This document shows positions 52,767 to 61,637 of a DNA stretch of 64,000 bases, piece by piece (positions within the stretch are counted from its first letter, which is position 1; the number at the start of each line of letters is the position of its first letter). The notes under the pieces were generated by a model, which did not search any database, had not been told where the DNA came from, and saw only the letters and a program-made list of their open reading frames with translations. A program made the translations under genes and the position numbers. This DNA is from Pseudoxanthomonas helianthi. GTDB lineage: Bacteria; Pseudomonadota; Gammaproteobacteria; Xanthomonadales; Xanthomonadaceae. Location: positions 124,001 to 188,000 of the forward strand of contig NZ_JAGKTC010000003.1 of the NCBI RefSeq assembly GCF_017939625.1, read 5' to 3'.

Positions 52767-54023
52767 TCAATCCACGGGATCGGCTTCAGCGGCCGCTTCG
52801 TCGCGCGTCTGTCGCGCCACCACCGCGGTCGCGGTCATGTCGCCAGTGACATTGCCGACCGTCGCCAGCACATCGGGGATCGCATCCACCGCCATCAGCA
52901 CCGCCAACGGCGCGATCGGCAAGCCCATCGCCTGGCTGACCGGAACGTTGGTGGCCAGGAAGATCGCCTGGCCGGGCAGGCCGACCGAGCCCATGCTGAC
53001 CAATACAGCGAGAACCACGCCGGTCGCCAATTGCGCCGGGCCCAGTTCGACGCCCATCGCCCAGGCGACGAAGCAGGCGGTGGCCAGGTACTGGATCGGC
53101 GAAGTGATGCGAAACAGCGATACCGCCATCGGCAGCACCAGTCCCGACACCCGCTGGGAAAAACCGAGTCGCTGCTGCGCGCTGTCGAGCATCGCCGGCA
53201 ACGTCGCCAGCGAGGACTGCGTGCTGGCAGCCACCGCCTGCACCGGCACCAGCCCGGAGATGAAACGCCCCGGCGACTGGCGACCGAAAGCGATGCCAAC
53301 GCCGATCAGCAGCACCACGGCCAGCGCGTAGAGCGCGCACTCCAGCGCGATGTAGATGCCCAGCGCCTGCAGCATGCCCAGCCCCGCGCGTGCGGTGAGC
53401 GCCAGCACCAGGGCGAAAATGCCTACCGGCGCCGCCCACAACACCCAGCGCACGACCACGATCATCGCGTCGGCGATCGCCTTGAAGAAACCGACCACCT
53501 GCGCGCGCGCCGGCGGCTCCAGCCGGGTCAGGGCGAAACCGAAGAACAGGGCGAAGGTCACCAGCGGCAGCATTGCGCCGGCGGCTGCGGCGGCCACCGC
53601 GTTGCTCGGCACGATCGCGATCAGTGCGGAAGCCCAGCCGCCGCCATTCGTCGCCTGCACCTCTGCCTCGTGTCCGCGCAGGGCAGCGGCGACCGCGGGA
53701 TCCGGCTGCAGCATCGACAACACCAGTGGCGCCAGCACCGCGGTCATCGCCGCGGCCGCGAACAGCAGCACGACGAAGGTGACGATCGCGCGCCGGGCGA
53801 CCCGGCCCGAATGCGCGGCGTCGCTGGTCTGGTTGATGCCGACGATCACCAGCGCCAGCACCAGCGGCACCACGGTCATCTGCAGCGCGTTGAGCCAGAG
53901 CTTGCCGAACGGCTCCACGATGTCGGCGACCTGCCGGGCCAGCGCCGGATCCATCCACGCCAGCAGGATGCCAAGGACGATGCCGGCGATCAGGCCGGTC
54001 AGTACGCGTGCGGTCTGGCTCAA
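52767..54023 (-). CDS. Dicarboxylate/amino-acid:cation symporter (DAACS, GltP-like)
   Basis: A 418-residue transporter of the glutamate/aspartate/dicarboxylate family with about eight helices and two hairpins. Family signatures are LNALQMTVVPLVLALVIVGI, ASTQSSLATLPAML (the serine-rich first hairpin, here STQSS), and VGLPGQAIFLATNV. The start is TTG, overlapping the L,D-transpeptidase stop by 4 bp (TTGA), which implies coupling. In the murein-peptide context it would take up L- or D-glutamate, aspartate or similar products. It ends the leftward operon and is convergent with the CoA-transferase. Confidence 0.88.
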   Translation of the reverse strand: MSQTARVLTGLIAGIVLGILLAWMDPALARQVADIVEPFGKLWLNALQMTVVPLVLALVIVGINQTSDAAHSGRVARRAIVTFVVLLFAAAAMTAVLAPLVLSMLQPDPAVAAALRGHEAEVQATNGGGWASALIAIVPSNAVAAAAAGAMLPLVTFALFFGFALTRLEPPARAQVVGFFKAIADAMIVVVRWVLWAAPVGIFALVLALTARAGLGMLQALGIYIALECALYALAVVLLIGVGIAFGRQSPGRFISGLVPVQAVAASTQSSLATLPAMLDSAQQRLGFSQRVSGLVLPMAVSLFRITSPIQYLATACFVAWAMGVELGPAQLATGVVLAVLVSMGSVGLPGQAIFLATNVPVSQAMGLPIAPLAVLMAVDAIPDVLATVGNVTGDMTATAVVARQTRDEAAAEADPVD

Positions 54024-54793
54024 AGGGCGATCTCCGGCAATTTCCAGGCGTGGACGAGGCGTGCGTATTCGGCCTTCGGCAGTTGCACGAACACCGGATG
54101 GCGCCGCGCATCCAGCCAGGCCAACAGGTCTTCCATGCTGGCCGGCGCCATTGCGGTGCAGCCCGAGGTGGTTTCGCCGGGCGCCTTCCACAAATGCGCG
54201 AAGATGCAGCTGCCGCCCTGGCGGACCGCGCCATCGGCATTGTGTTCGATCACGAAGCCCTCGCGATAGCGCTGGTCGCCGTCGGCATGCAGGTCGCGGC
54301 GCATCGGTTCGCTGGACTTGTCCAGCCCCGGCGCCTTGACCACGCTGCGGTCGACGATGCGGTTGTAGTACGCCGATTCGGGCACGTCGATGCACCAGTC
54401 GTTCGTGCCCATCGCCTTGTAGTCGAGCCCGGTGCGGGCGCTGGCGGCATAGCCGAACGCAGGGCCGATGGCGAACACGCCGGCCGGGGACTTGCCATCG
54501 CCTTCGCGCTTGACCGGCCCATCGTTGCGCGGCGCGTTCAACCCGATGCCCCAGGCCGTACCGGTGCGGCCCAGCGTGATCGGCATCGCGTCGCCGACCT
54601 GGGTCCAGCCGTTGTCGCCGCGCTCGAACCTGCGCAGTTCGCCGTTGGTGGCGTTCCAGTCGGCGCTGGTCACCAGCACGAGTTGCTGTGCATTCGACCA
54701 ACGCATGGCTTCATCGGCGTAGCCCTTTGGCTTGTGTGCGCAGGCGGCCAACGTGAGCAATAGCAGGAAGGTCGCGATTTGGCGAATCGACAT
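54020..54793 (-). CDS. L,D-transpeptidase-like lipoprotein
   Basis: A 257-residue envelope lipoprotein (lipobox LAAC, cysteine 18) with a YkuD-type catalytic domain. The motif H200-LWKAPGETTSG-C212-TAM is intact, matching the HxxxxxxxxxxSGC(I/T)xM active site. L,D-transpeptidases cross-link or release peptides and lipoproteins at meso-diaminopimelate. There is no LysM or peptidoglycan-binding module. The ATG at 54793 gives the lipoprotein signal; an earlier start would add 14 unrelated residues. It is coupled to the symporter. Confidence 0.87.
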   Translation of the reverse strand: MSIRQIATFLLLLTLAACAHKPKGYADEAMRWSNAQQLVLVTSADWNATNGELRRFERGDNGWTQVGDAMPITLGRTGTAWGIGLNAPRNDGPVKREGDGKSPAGVFAIGPAFGYAASARTGLDYKAMGTNDWCIDVPESAYYNRIVDRSVVKAPGLDKSSEPMRRDLHADGDQRYREGFVIEHNADGAVRQGGSCIFAHLWKAPGETTSGCTAMAPASMEDLLAWLDARRHPVFVQLPKAEYARLVHAWKLPEIAL

Positions 54794-54859
54794 CAATGGG
54801 TTCCCGGAAGGCTGAGTATTCTGGATTCCAAGCATGCACGAGTTGCGACGCGGTTGCTC

Positions 54860-54928
54860 GTCATCCCGGCGAAAGCCGGGACCCAGCCTTTGCGCCAGGA
54901 GCTGGGTCCCGGCTTTCGCCGGGATGAC
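54860..54928. repeat. Paired REP element, GTCATCCCGGC type
   Basis: Perfect 27-nt inverted arms (54860-54886 and 54902-54928), sharing GTCATCCCGGCGAAAGCCGG with the copy at 15276, around a 15-nt spacer. It separates the regulator gene from the transpeptidase gene. Confidence 0.93.
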
Positions 54929-54953
54929 GAACTGAAACCAATGCGAGCCGCGA

Positions 54954-55799
54954 TCACGACTCTAGCAACGGCTGGATGCGTTCCTGGTTTTCCTGCAGCC
55001 GCGAGCGGCGTCCGCCATCGGCTTCGTACAGGCGGATGAGCACGCGGTCGAGCAGGTGCTGCAAGGCGGAGTGATAGAGCAGCGGTTCGATGTGCGGGTG
55101 TTCGTCGTGCGCGGACACCAGCAAGGCCAGGTCGGCCAGCGCGCGCAAGGCGTTGGAACTGTGGCGGGTGACCGTGACCACTTTGCCGCGCTGCGAACGC
55201 ATGTGCCGCGCCAGCTGGCACAGCGCGGGCTGCATGCCGTGTTCGGAAAACACCAGCAACACATCGTCGGCCCGGGCCGCGGACAGGCTGGCGGTCATGT
55301 GCGCGGCATCGAAGTTGTGCACGGTGAGGATGCCGAGCTGGGCCAGCCGCAAGGCCAGCGCACGCGCATGCAGGTCGTCTTCGCCCAGGCCGATGATGAA
55401 CACCGTGCCTGCGCGGCCGATCATTTCGGCAGTCTGGGTCAGGATACCCGGCGGGTTGATCAGGCGGGTGGCTTCTTCGGCCTCGGATTTACGCACCCAT
55501 AGCTTGTAGCCTTGGGTACTCGAGAGGGGTTTCCTCGCCGGCTTGGCTACCGTTCCATCGCCATTGTCCGCGCGGATCACCGCTTCGCTGATCGCCAGCT
55601 TGAGGTCGGGATAGCCCTTGAAACCCAGCTTCTGGCAGAACTTGACCACGCTGGACTGGCTGATGTCCAGCGCATCGGCCAGCTGCTGCGACGAGTAGTC
55701 GCGCAGCAGATGCGCGTTCTCGAGGATGAAATCGGCGATGCGCCGCTCGATCGCCGACATCCGGTCGCGTTCGGAGCGGATCTTGACCAGCGCGGTCAT
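54954..55799 (-). CDS. MurR/RpiR-family transcriptional regulator
   Basis: A 281-residue regulator. The N-terminal RpiR helix-turn-helix (about 1-80: MSAIERRIADFILENAHLL, QQLADALDISQSSVVKFCQ, KLGFKGYPDLKLAI) is followed by a SIS sugar-phosphate-binding domain (about 120-260: VFIIGLGEDDLHARALALR, LVFSEHG). MurR of E. coli senses N-acetylmuramic acid 6-phosphate. It lies 10 bp after the epimerase, in an operon with a murein endopeptidase, so a cell-wall-derived effector is plausible. Confidence 0.9.
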   Translation of the reverse strand: MTALVKIRSERDRMSAIERRIADFILENAHLLRDYSSQQLADALDISQSSVVKFCQKLGFKGYPDLKLAISEAVIRADNGDGTVAKPARKPLSSTQGYKLWVRKSEAEEATRLINPPGILTQTAEMIGRAGTVFIIGLGEDDLHARALALRLAQLGILTVHNFDAAHMTASLSAARADDVLLVFSEHGMQPALCQLARHMRSQRGKVVTVTRHSSNALRALADLALLVSAHDEHPHIEPLLYHSALQHLLDRVLIRLYEADGGRRSRLQENQERIQPLLES

Positions 55800-55809
55800 C
55801 GTCGGCGCC

Positions 55810-56916
55810 TCAGGCGGCGAGCTCGGCCGCGGGGGCGAGGCCGTCGATGCTGCGGATGCCCAGGCCCGGGGCGTCGGTCACGCTGATCTCCGATTCGTTG
55901 AAGATCACGCCGCTGGCCACCGGGTCGAACTGGCACAGCGAAGGCCCGTCCAGGTCGACCTTGCTGATCACGTCGGACCGGGCCACCGCCAGGTGCACTG
56001 CCGCGGCGACGCCGATGCTGGATTCCAGCATGCAGCCGATCATGCAGTCGATGCCGTACAGGCTGCAGATGTCGGCGATACGCACCGCGTTGGAAATGCC
56101 GCCGGTCTTCATCAGCTTGATGTTGACGATGTCGGCCGCGCGCATGCGGATCAGCTCGACGACTTCGCGCGGACCGAACACGCTTTCGTCGGCCATCACC
56201 GGCGTGTGCACGCGTTCGGTGACGTAACGCAGGCCGGCCAGGTCGTGCGCCTTGACCGGCTGTTCGACCAGCTCCAGCCGCACCCCGGCGTCTTCCAGCG
56301 TGCGCAGCGCGTACACCGCCTGCTTGGCGGTCCAGCCCTGGTTGGCGTCCAGCCGCAGCAGCGCGCGGCCCTCGACCGCGGCGTGGATCGCTTTGGTGCG
56401 CTCGATGTCCAGCCCGATGTCCTTGCCGACCTTGATCTTCAGCGATTCGAAGCCGCGCTCCACTGCCGCCAGCGAGTCGGCCACCATCTTGTCGATGTAA
56501 TCGACGCTGATGGTGATGTCGGTGGTGATGGCAGGGTCGCCGCCGCCCAGTAGCTTGTACAACGGCGCGCCGTACAGCTGCCCCCACAGGTCGTATACCG
56601 CGATTTCCACCGCGGCCTTGGCGCTGGTGTTCTTCTCCATCGCCGATTGCACCAGCTGGGTGATGCGGTTGAGGTTGGCGATGTCCAGGCCGATCAGGCG
56701 CGGGGCGATGTAATGGCGCACGGCTTCGACGATCGAGCCGTGGGTATCGCCGGTGATGACTGCGGTGGCCGGCGCGCTGCCATAACCGACGTGGCCGCTG
56801 TCGGTGTGCACCGTCACCACCACGTCCTCGACCCGGTCCACGGTGCGCAGCGCGGTCTTGAACGGCGTCTTCAGAGGCACGCGCAGCATGCCGAAACGGA
56901 TGTCGGTGATCTTCAT
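55810..56916 (-). CDS. L-Ala-D/L-Glu (dipeptide) epimerase
   Basis: A 368-residue enolase-superfamily enzyme. The catalytic lysines are K162 (in K160-x-K162, SLKIKVGK) and K267 (VNIKLMKTGG), and the magnesium ligands are D190, E218 and D243 (MADES). These positions align almost exactly with the Bacillus subtilis L-Ala-D/L-Glu epimerase. The C-terminal VDLDGP motif specific for dipeptide epimerases is present. It converts L-Ala-D-Glu from murein peptides to L-Ala-L-Glu, which peptidases can split. The start overlaps the NlpC/P60 stop by 4 bp. Confidence 0.93.
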   Translation of the reverse strand: MKITDIRFGMLRVPLKTPFKTALRTVDRVEDVVVTVHTDSGHVGYGSAPATAVITGDTHGSIVEAVRHYIAPRLIGLDIANLNRITQLVQSAMEKNTSAKAAVEIAVYDLWGQLYGAPLYKLLGGGDPAITTDITISVDYIDKMVADSLAAVERGFESLKIKVGKDIGLDIERTKAIHAAVEGRALLRLDANQGWTAKQAVYALRTLEDAGVRLELVEQPVKAHDLAGLRYVTERVHTPVMADESVFGPREVVELIRMRAADIVNIKLMKTGGISNAVRIADICSLYGIDCMIGCMLESSIGVAAAVHLAVARSDVISKVDLDGPSLCQFDPVASGVIFNESEISVTDAPGLGIRSIDGLAPAAELAA

Positions 56917-58343
56917 GGAGAATCCTTGGCCACCCGCACGATATTGGTGATGCGATCCACGTAGTCGTTGTCCTTGTTGAAGCGAAGCGGCAGCAGCGGC
57001 GTGACCGAAACCGCGTTCAAGTGCATCGAACGCATTTCCCCGTCCGCACCGAGGAAGCTGCCGCCATTGGTATCGTGGATGACATAGGGCATGCCGTCGA
57101 TATTCCCGATATACATCATGACATGACCGGGAATGTAGACCAGGTCGCCCACCTGCATCGCCCGCACCGCCGCCATGCGCTTGTCGCGGCTGTCGCCGGG
57201 CTCGAAATGGGTCCGCGTGAACACCGGGCTGATCGCCTGCGCGCTGGTGTTGCGCGGCATCTGCACGCCCATGCTGCGGTAGACGTCCGAGACGAAGCCG
57301 CTGCAGTCGCGGCCGTTGTAGGAATGACCCCAGCCGTAGCGTTCGCCCAGGAACTTGAAGGCTTGGCGGAGGATGTTGGCATGGGTCAGCGGCAGGTAGT
57401 CGGCGCTGCTTTCGGCATTCTTCTGCAACAGGGCAGGCGCGAAGCCGAGGCGGCCGTCGCCGTCGCGCACCGGCAGGTCGAGGACCCACGAACTGTACGG
57501 GTGCTGCCCGTTGACCGGCTTGTCCGCCGCGACGTTCGCCAGCGGCACGCGCGTGCCCATGTCCAACTGCAGTTCCGAGACGCGCGGTGCTTCGCGGGTG
57601 AACACCGTGCGCGGCTTGGCGCCGGTGACGATCCGGTACGGCATGCGTTGCGAATACGCGAGCACGGTCGCCTTGTCGCCTTCGGCGATAGCCTTGGCTT
57701 CCACCCAAGCGGCGTAGCGCGGGCTGACCACGAACAACCACTGCCCGTCGGCACTGGCGTGCGCGATGACGACCGGGTCGCCCGGGAACAGCGCGCTTTC
57801 CTGGAAGCGGTCGATGTCGGTGTCGTCGTCGCGGCTGAAGACGCGCAGCAGGGTGGGGAAGGTGCGCAGTGCTGCGCGTTCGACCGCCATGCCGTAGCGC
57901 GTCGGCTGGTTCGCCGGAATGGCATCGATGGCGCGGTTGGCGACGATGGCATCAAGGGTTGCCTTCGGCACTGGCTTGCCGGCTTCGTCCCACAGCGGCT
58001 TCGCGGGCGGCGAGGCCAATCCGTCGATCCAGCCGGCGACCTGCGCGCGCGGCAGCATCGCGGGCAGGGCCGACAGGTCGTGCATCGAAGCGTCGTCGCG
58101 CAGCAGTCGTGCGTTGCGGGCGTCGATGGCGGCACGCGGCATCAGTACCTTGTCGGGCGCCGATAACTTCGACACCCAGAACTCAGGCGCAAGGTAGGCA
58201 TCGGTAACCCCGATGACGCCGCTTTCCGGCACCGGCAACTGCGTTGCCGGGCGGTCGCGTGCCACGGTGGGCGCGACGGCCATGGCAAGCGCCAAAGTGA
58301 CCGCGGCAGTGAGCCCAAGCCGCAGGTGGCGCGTGACGATCAT
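56913..58343 (-). CDS. SH3-NlpC/P60 murein peptide endopeptidase
   Basis: A 476-residue exported peptidase. A signal peptide (LTAAVTLALAMAVAPTVA) precedes an N-terminal helical region, two SH3-like domains and a C-terminal NlpC/P60 domain. Catalytic C347 lies in GRDCSGFVSDVYRSMG, H407 in IPGHVMMYIG, and the third polar residue in VIHDTNGG. This build is that of gamma-D-glutamyl-diaminopimelate endopeptidases that release L-Ala-D-Glu. The ATG at 58343 follows AGGAGAAGGG. It is the first gene of the leftward operon with the epimerase and regulator. Confidence 0.92.
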   Translation of the reverse strand: MIVTRHLRLGLTAAVTLALAMAVAPTVARDRPATQLPVPESGVIGVTDAYLAPEFWVSKLSAPDKVLMPRAAIDARNARLLRDDASMHDLSALPAMLPRAQVAGWIDGLASPPAKPLWDEAGKPVPKATLDAIVANRAIDAIPANQPTRYGMAVERAALRTFPTLLRVFSRDDDTDIDRFQESALFPGDPVVIAHASADGQWLFVVSPRYAAWVEAKAIAEGDKATVLAYSQRMPYRIVTGAKPRTVFTREAPRVSELQLDMGTRVPLANVAADKPVNGQHPYSSWVLDLPVRDGDGRLGFAPALLQKNAESSADYLPLTHANILRQAFKFLGERYGWGHSYNGRDCSGFVSDVYRSMGVQMPRNTSAQAISPVFTRTHFEPGDSRDKRMAAVRAMQVGDLVYIPGHVMMYIGNIDGMPYVIHDTNGGSFLGADGEMRSMHLNAVSVTPLLPLRFNKDNDYVDRITNIVRVAKDSP

Positions 58344-58432
58344 CCCTTCTCCTTTCTGGAATCTGGCAACGCCGGACGGCAAGGCCGTGGGCGGTGCGAT
58401 TGGTGCGTTGCGGAATAGGTAATTCGCATTTG

Positions 58433-58482
58433 TTATACGGCAAGAATAAATTATTGACCAGCCCTTGCCGCCGTGTTACACA
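58433..58482. promoter_or_regulatory. Candidate overlapping divergent promoters
   Basis: Rightward: TTGACC (58454-58459), 17 nt, TACACA (58477-58482). Leftward: TGGTCA (58460-58455), 17 nt, TATAAC (58437-58432). The two -35 boxes are the two strands of the same 7 bp, so the endopeptidase operon and the receptor gene would compete for polymerase and could share one regulator. The 230-bp gap holds no gene. Confidence 0.45.
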
Positions 58483-58573
58483 GCCGGGAAGCCAACGCTG
58501 CCGCTGGCTGCCGTGTCTCGCGCAGCAGACGCACCTACGAACGAATCAAGTCGGTCATTACCGGGGAGTGGTT

Positions 58574-61555
58574 ATGAGCAATGCACGCCGTTTGCGCAAG
58601 TCCGTACTCAACGTCGCCCTGGGCCTGTGCCTGACTTCGCTGGCTGCGCCGGGATTCGCCCAGGCCGTCACCGGCGCAGTAGCCGGCCGCGCCAACGCCG
58701 GCGACACGATTACCGTCACCAATACCGCGACCGGCCAGAACCGCGTGGTCACGGTCGGCAAGGACGGCACCTACCGCGTCGCGCAACTGCCGCCGGGCGA
58801 TTACACCCTGACCGCAGGCAGCGGCAAGCCGATCGCAGTCAGCGTCTCCCTGGGCGGTACCACTACGGTGAACCTGAGCGCCGGAGGCGACGTGGCCAAC
58901 CTGGATGCGATCCAGGTGGTCGGCTCGCGCGTGGTCAACCGGGTGGACGTGCGCAGCACCGAGACCGCGACCAACGTGACCCGCGAAGAATGGGCGCGCC
59001 TGCCGGTGGACCAGAGCCTGGGCGCGGTAGCGTTGATGGCGCCCGGCGTGGTGGGATCGGGCGCGACCTTCGGCGGCCTGACCTTCGGTGGTTCGTCGGT
59101 GGCGGAGAACGCCGTGTACATCAACGGCTTGAACGTGACCGATCCGTACCGCCGCCAGGGCTTCTCGTCGGTGCCGTTCGCCTTCTACAAGGAAGTCCAG
59201 GTCAAGACCGGCGGATATTCCGCCGAATTCGGCCGCAGCACCGGTGGCGTCATCAACGCGGTGACGCGTTCGGGCGGCAACGAATTCCATGGCGGCGTCG
59301 AAGTGACGCTGGAGCCGGCGGATTGGGCGGCCGACAAGAAGGACCATTTCCACCACGACGGCACCATCGACGAACGCGACCGCACCAGTCGCGACAAGAG
59401 CCCCCTGTACAAGACCAACATATGGGCGTCCGGTCCGATCGTGAAGGATCGTTTGTTCTTCTTCGCGATGTATGAGAAGCGCGACAACGATTCCAAGGAC
59501 ATCGACACGAACGAGGCCTGGAAGACCACCAGCGACAACGATTTCTGGGGCGCCAAGTTCGACTGGAACATCACCGACAACCACAAGCTGGAGCTGCTCG
59601 CGTTCTCCGACAAGGCGGATACGGTCACCAGCAATTACGACTACAACTGGGATACGGCCCAGTTCGGCGACAAGCTCGGCGAAAGCAATGCCGGCTCGGG
59701 CGGCGACAACTGGTCGGCGACCTATACGGGCCATTTCGGCGATAACTTCACCGCCAAGGCCATGTACGGGGTCAACAAGCGCAGCGCCACGAGCGGAAGC
59801 CCGTGGGACGCCGATTGCAGCATCGTGACCCGCTCCGGTAGCTATACGGCCGCATTCGGCCCGGCAACGATGCAGGAAGGCTGCCATCCGACCAATAGCA
59901 GCATCAGCAGCCGCTACGACAAGCGGGAAGCGGCGCGTCTGGACTTCGAATGGGCGCTTGGAGACCATTTGCTGCGCTTTGGCCTGGATCAGGAAGTAAT
60001 GGATTCCAACAGCTCGGTGGTGTACCCGGGCGATGGCATGAGTTACCAGGCGCAGGCGGCCACGCCAGGCGGCTCGCTTCCGAACGGCGCGGTCGTTCCC
60101 GCAGGCGTCACCGCAATCGTCGATGCCCGCCATTACGTCACCGGTGCGCCGGTTTCGACCAAGGCCCAGGCGTTCTACGTGGAGGACAACTGGAACGTCA
60201 CGCCGAACCTGTTGCTGAGCCTCGGCGTGCGCGCGGACAAGTTCGAGAACACGCTGGCGTCGGGAGCGACCTTCGCCAAGGCCGATTTCAGCGACATGAT
60301 CTCGCCGCGAGTCGGCTTCAGCTGGGACATGAAGGGCGATGGCACCACCAAGCTGTTCGGCAACGCCGGCCGTTACTACATCCCGCTGACCAACAAACTG
60401 ACTGACTATTTCGGTGGCGGTACCACCGACGAGCACACTTACTACGTGCTCAATGGGTGGACCCAGCAGACCGATCCGGTTACCGGAGCACCCTATCTCG
60501 CACCGAACCTTGGTGCGCAGATCGGGCCGGTCAACACCGAGGGTAATGCCCCCGCGCCCGACGATGTCCGCACCGCGGTGTCCCGCGACCTGAAGCAGGT
60601 GTTCCAGGACGAATATATCCTGGGCTTCCAGCAGGCGATCAGCCAGGCATGGTCTTACGGCATCAACGCTACCTACCGCAAGGTGACCCGTGCGGTGGAA
60701 GATGTGCGCACCAACCACGTGGAGGGTTGCGATTGGTATTCCGGTGACTGGCCGATTCTCAATCCAGGCGAAACCAACACCCTGTGGTGCCCGGATACCA
60801 ACAGCTGGGTCACCTTCGACAATTCCAAGGACGGCTATATTGCGTCCGGCAGCGGCGCCATCATGGGTTACAAGAAGCCCCGCCGTACCTACAAGGCGGT
60901 CGAGTTCCAGATCGATCGCGCATGGGATGACAAGTGGGCGTTCAACGCCAGCTACCTGTGGTCCAAGAGCGAGGGCAACATCGAAGGCCCGGTGAACTCG
61001 GATACGGGTTACGCCGACACCAACCTGGTGCAGTACTACGACCACCCGGCCGTCAACGAGCGCTACGGCGTCCTGTTCAACGACTTCCGCCACCAGATCA
61101 AGCTGCGCGGCAGCTACAAGCTCAACGAAATGTGGAGCTTCGGCGCCACATTGTCGGCGCGTTCCGGCGGGCCGATCACCGCCTTTGGCGTGCGCTGGCC
61201 CAACGACAATCGCAGCGCGGGCGGCCCCGGCGAGTTCAGCGGCGGCGGTTCGGGCTGGCTGTGCGTGGCAAATTGTTCAAGCTTGAACAGGGAACTGGTC
61301 TATACGCCGCGCGGCGCATTCGGTCGCATGCCGTGGGTCACCAGTCTAGGCCTCAGCGCAACCTGGACCTTGCCGGTGGAAGGCGTGGACCTGAAGGCAC
61401 GCTTCGCCGTCTACAACCTGCTCAACCGCCAGGTGAAGGTCAACGTGCATTCCCGCTACGAAAGCACGCCCGGCAACCAGATGCCTTACTTCGGCGAAGG
61501 CACCGTCTGGCAGTCGCCGCGCTACATGAACCTGGTGGTCAGCTGGAACTTCTGA
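58574..61555 (+). CDS. TonB-dependent receptor with carboxypeptidase-like domain (Oar-like)
   Basis: A 993-residue outer-membrane receptor. It has a signal peptide (LGLCLTSLAAPGFAQA), a carboxypeptidase-regulatory-like domain (about 30-105, NTATGQNRVVTVGKDGTYR), a pre-plug VVGSRVVNRVDV, plug motifs YINGLNVTDPYRRQGFSS and KTGGYSAEFGRSTGGVI, and a barrel ending MNLVVSWNF. It is a paralogue of the receptor at 27734. The ATG follows CGGGGAG. It is divergent from the murein-peptidase operon and followed by a murein amidase, so peptidoglycan peptides or fragments are the likely ligand, although no such receptor is established. Confidence 0.9.
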   Translation: MSNARRLRKSVLNVALGLCLTSLAAPGFAQAVTGAVAGRANAGDTITVTNTATGQNRVVTVGKDGTYRVAQLPPGDYTLTAGSGKPIAVSVSLGGTTTVNLSAGGDVANLDAIQVVGSRVVNRVDVRSTETATNVTREEWARLPVDQSLGAVALMAPGVVGSGATFGGLTFGGSSVAENAVYINGLNVTDPYRRQGFSSVPFAFYKEVQVKTGGYSAEFGRSTGGVINAVTRSGGNEFHGGVEVTLEPADWAADKKDHFHHDGTIDERDRTSRDKSPLYKTNIWASGPIVKDRLFFFAMYEKRDNDSKDIDTNEAWKTTSDNDFWGAKFDWNITDNHKLELLAFSDKADTVTSNYDYNWDTAQFGDKLGESNAGSGGDNWSATYTGHFGDNFTAKAMYGVNKRSATSGSPWDADCSIVTRSGSYTAAFGPATMQEGCHPTNSSISSRYDKREAARLDFEWALGDHLLRFGLDQEVMDSNSSVVYPGDGMSYQAQAATPGGSLPNGAVVPAGVTAIVDARHYVTGAPVSTKAQAFYVEDNWNVTPNLLLSLGVRADKFENTLASGATFAKADFSDMISPRVGFSWDMKGDGTTKLFGNAGRYYIPLTNKLTDYFGGGTTDEHTYYVLNGWTQQTDPVTGAPYLAPNLGAQIGPVNTEGNAPAPDDVRTAVSRDLKQVFQDEYILGFQQAISQAWSYGINATYRKVTRAVEDVRTNHVEGCDWYSGDWPILNPGETNTLWCPDTNSWVTFDNSKDGYIASGSGAIMGYKKPRRTYKAVEFQIDRAWDDKWAFNASYLWSKSEGNIEGPVNSDTGYADTNLVQYYDHPAVNERYGVLFNDFRHQIKLRGSYKLNEMWSFGATLSARSGGPITAFGVRWPNDNRSAGGPGEFSGGGSGWLCVANCSSLNRELVYTPRGAFGRMPWVTSLGLSATWTLPVEGVDLKARFAVYNLLNRQVKVNVHSRYESTPGNQMPYFGEGTVWQSPRYMNLVVSWNF

Positions 61556-61573
61556 GTTCCATGGCAGGCCGGG

Positions 61574-61596
61574 GCCGCCGTCGGGTGGACGGCGGC
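61574..61596 (+). other. Perfect 9-bp hairpin after the TonB receptor
   Basis: GCCGCCGTC (61574-61582) pairs with GACGGCGGC (61588-61596) around GGGTG, 18 bp after the receptor stop. There is no T-run. It is the third hairpin of this kind just after a TonB receptor in the window. Confidence 0.55.
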
Positions 61597-61637
61597 TTCG
61601 GCATGCCGCAGATGGATCCGTAAAGTAGGACGAACAC

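Noticed and set aside
52713-54269. 518-codon rightward open frame opposite the symporter and L,D-transpeptidase
   Set aside because: Shadow frame; the minus-strand genes have intact motifs, coupled start/stop and correct lengths.
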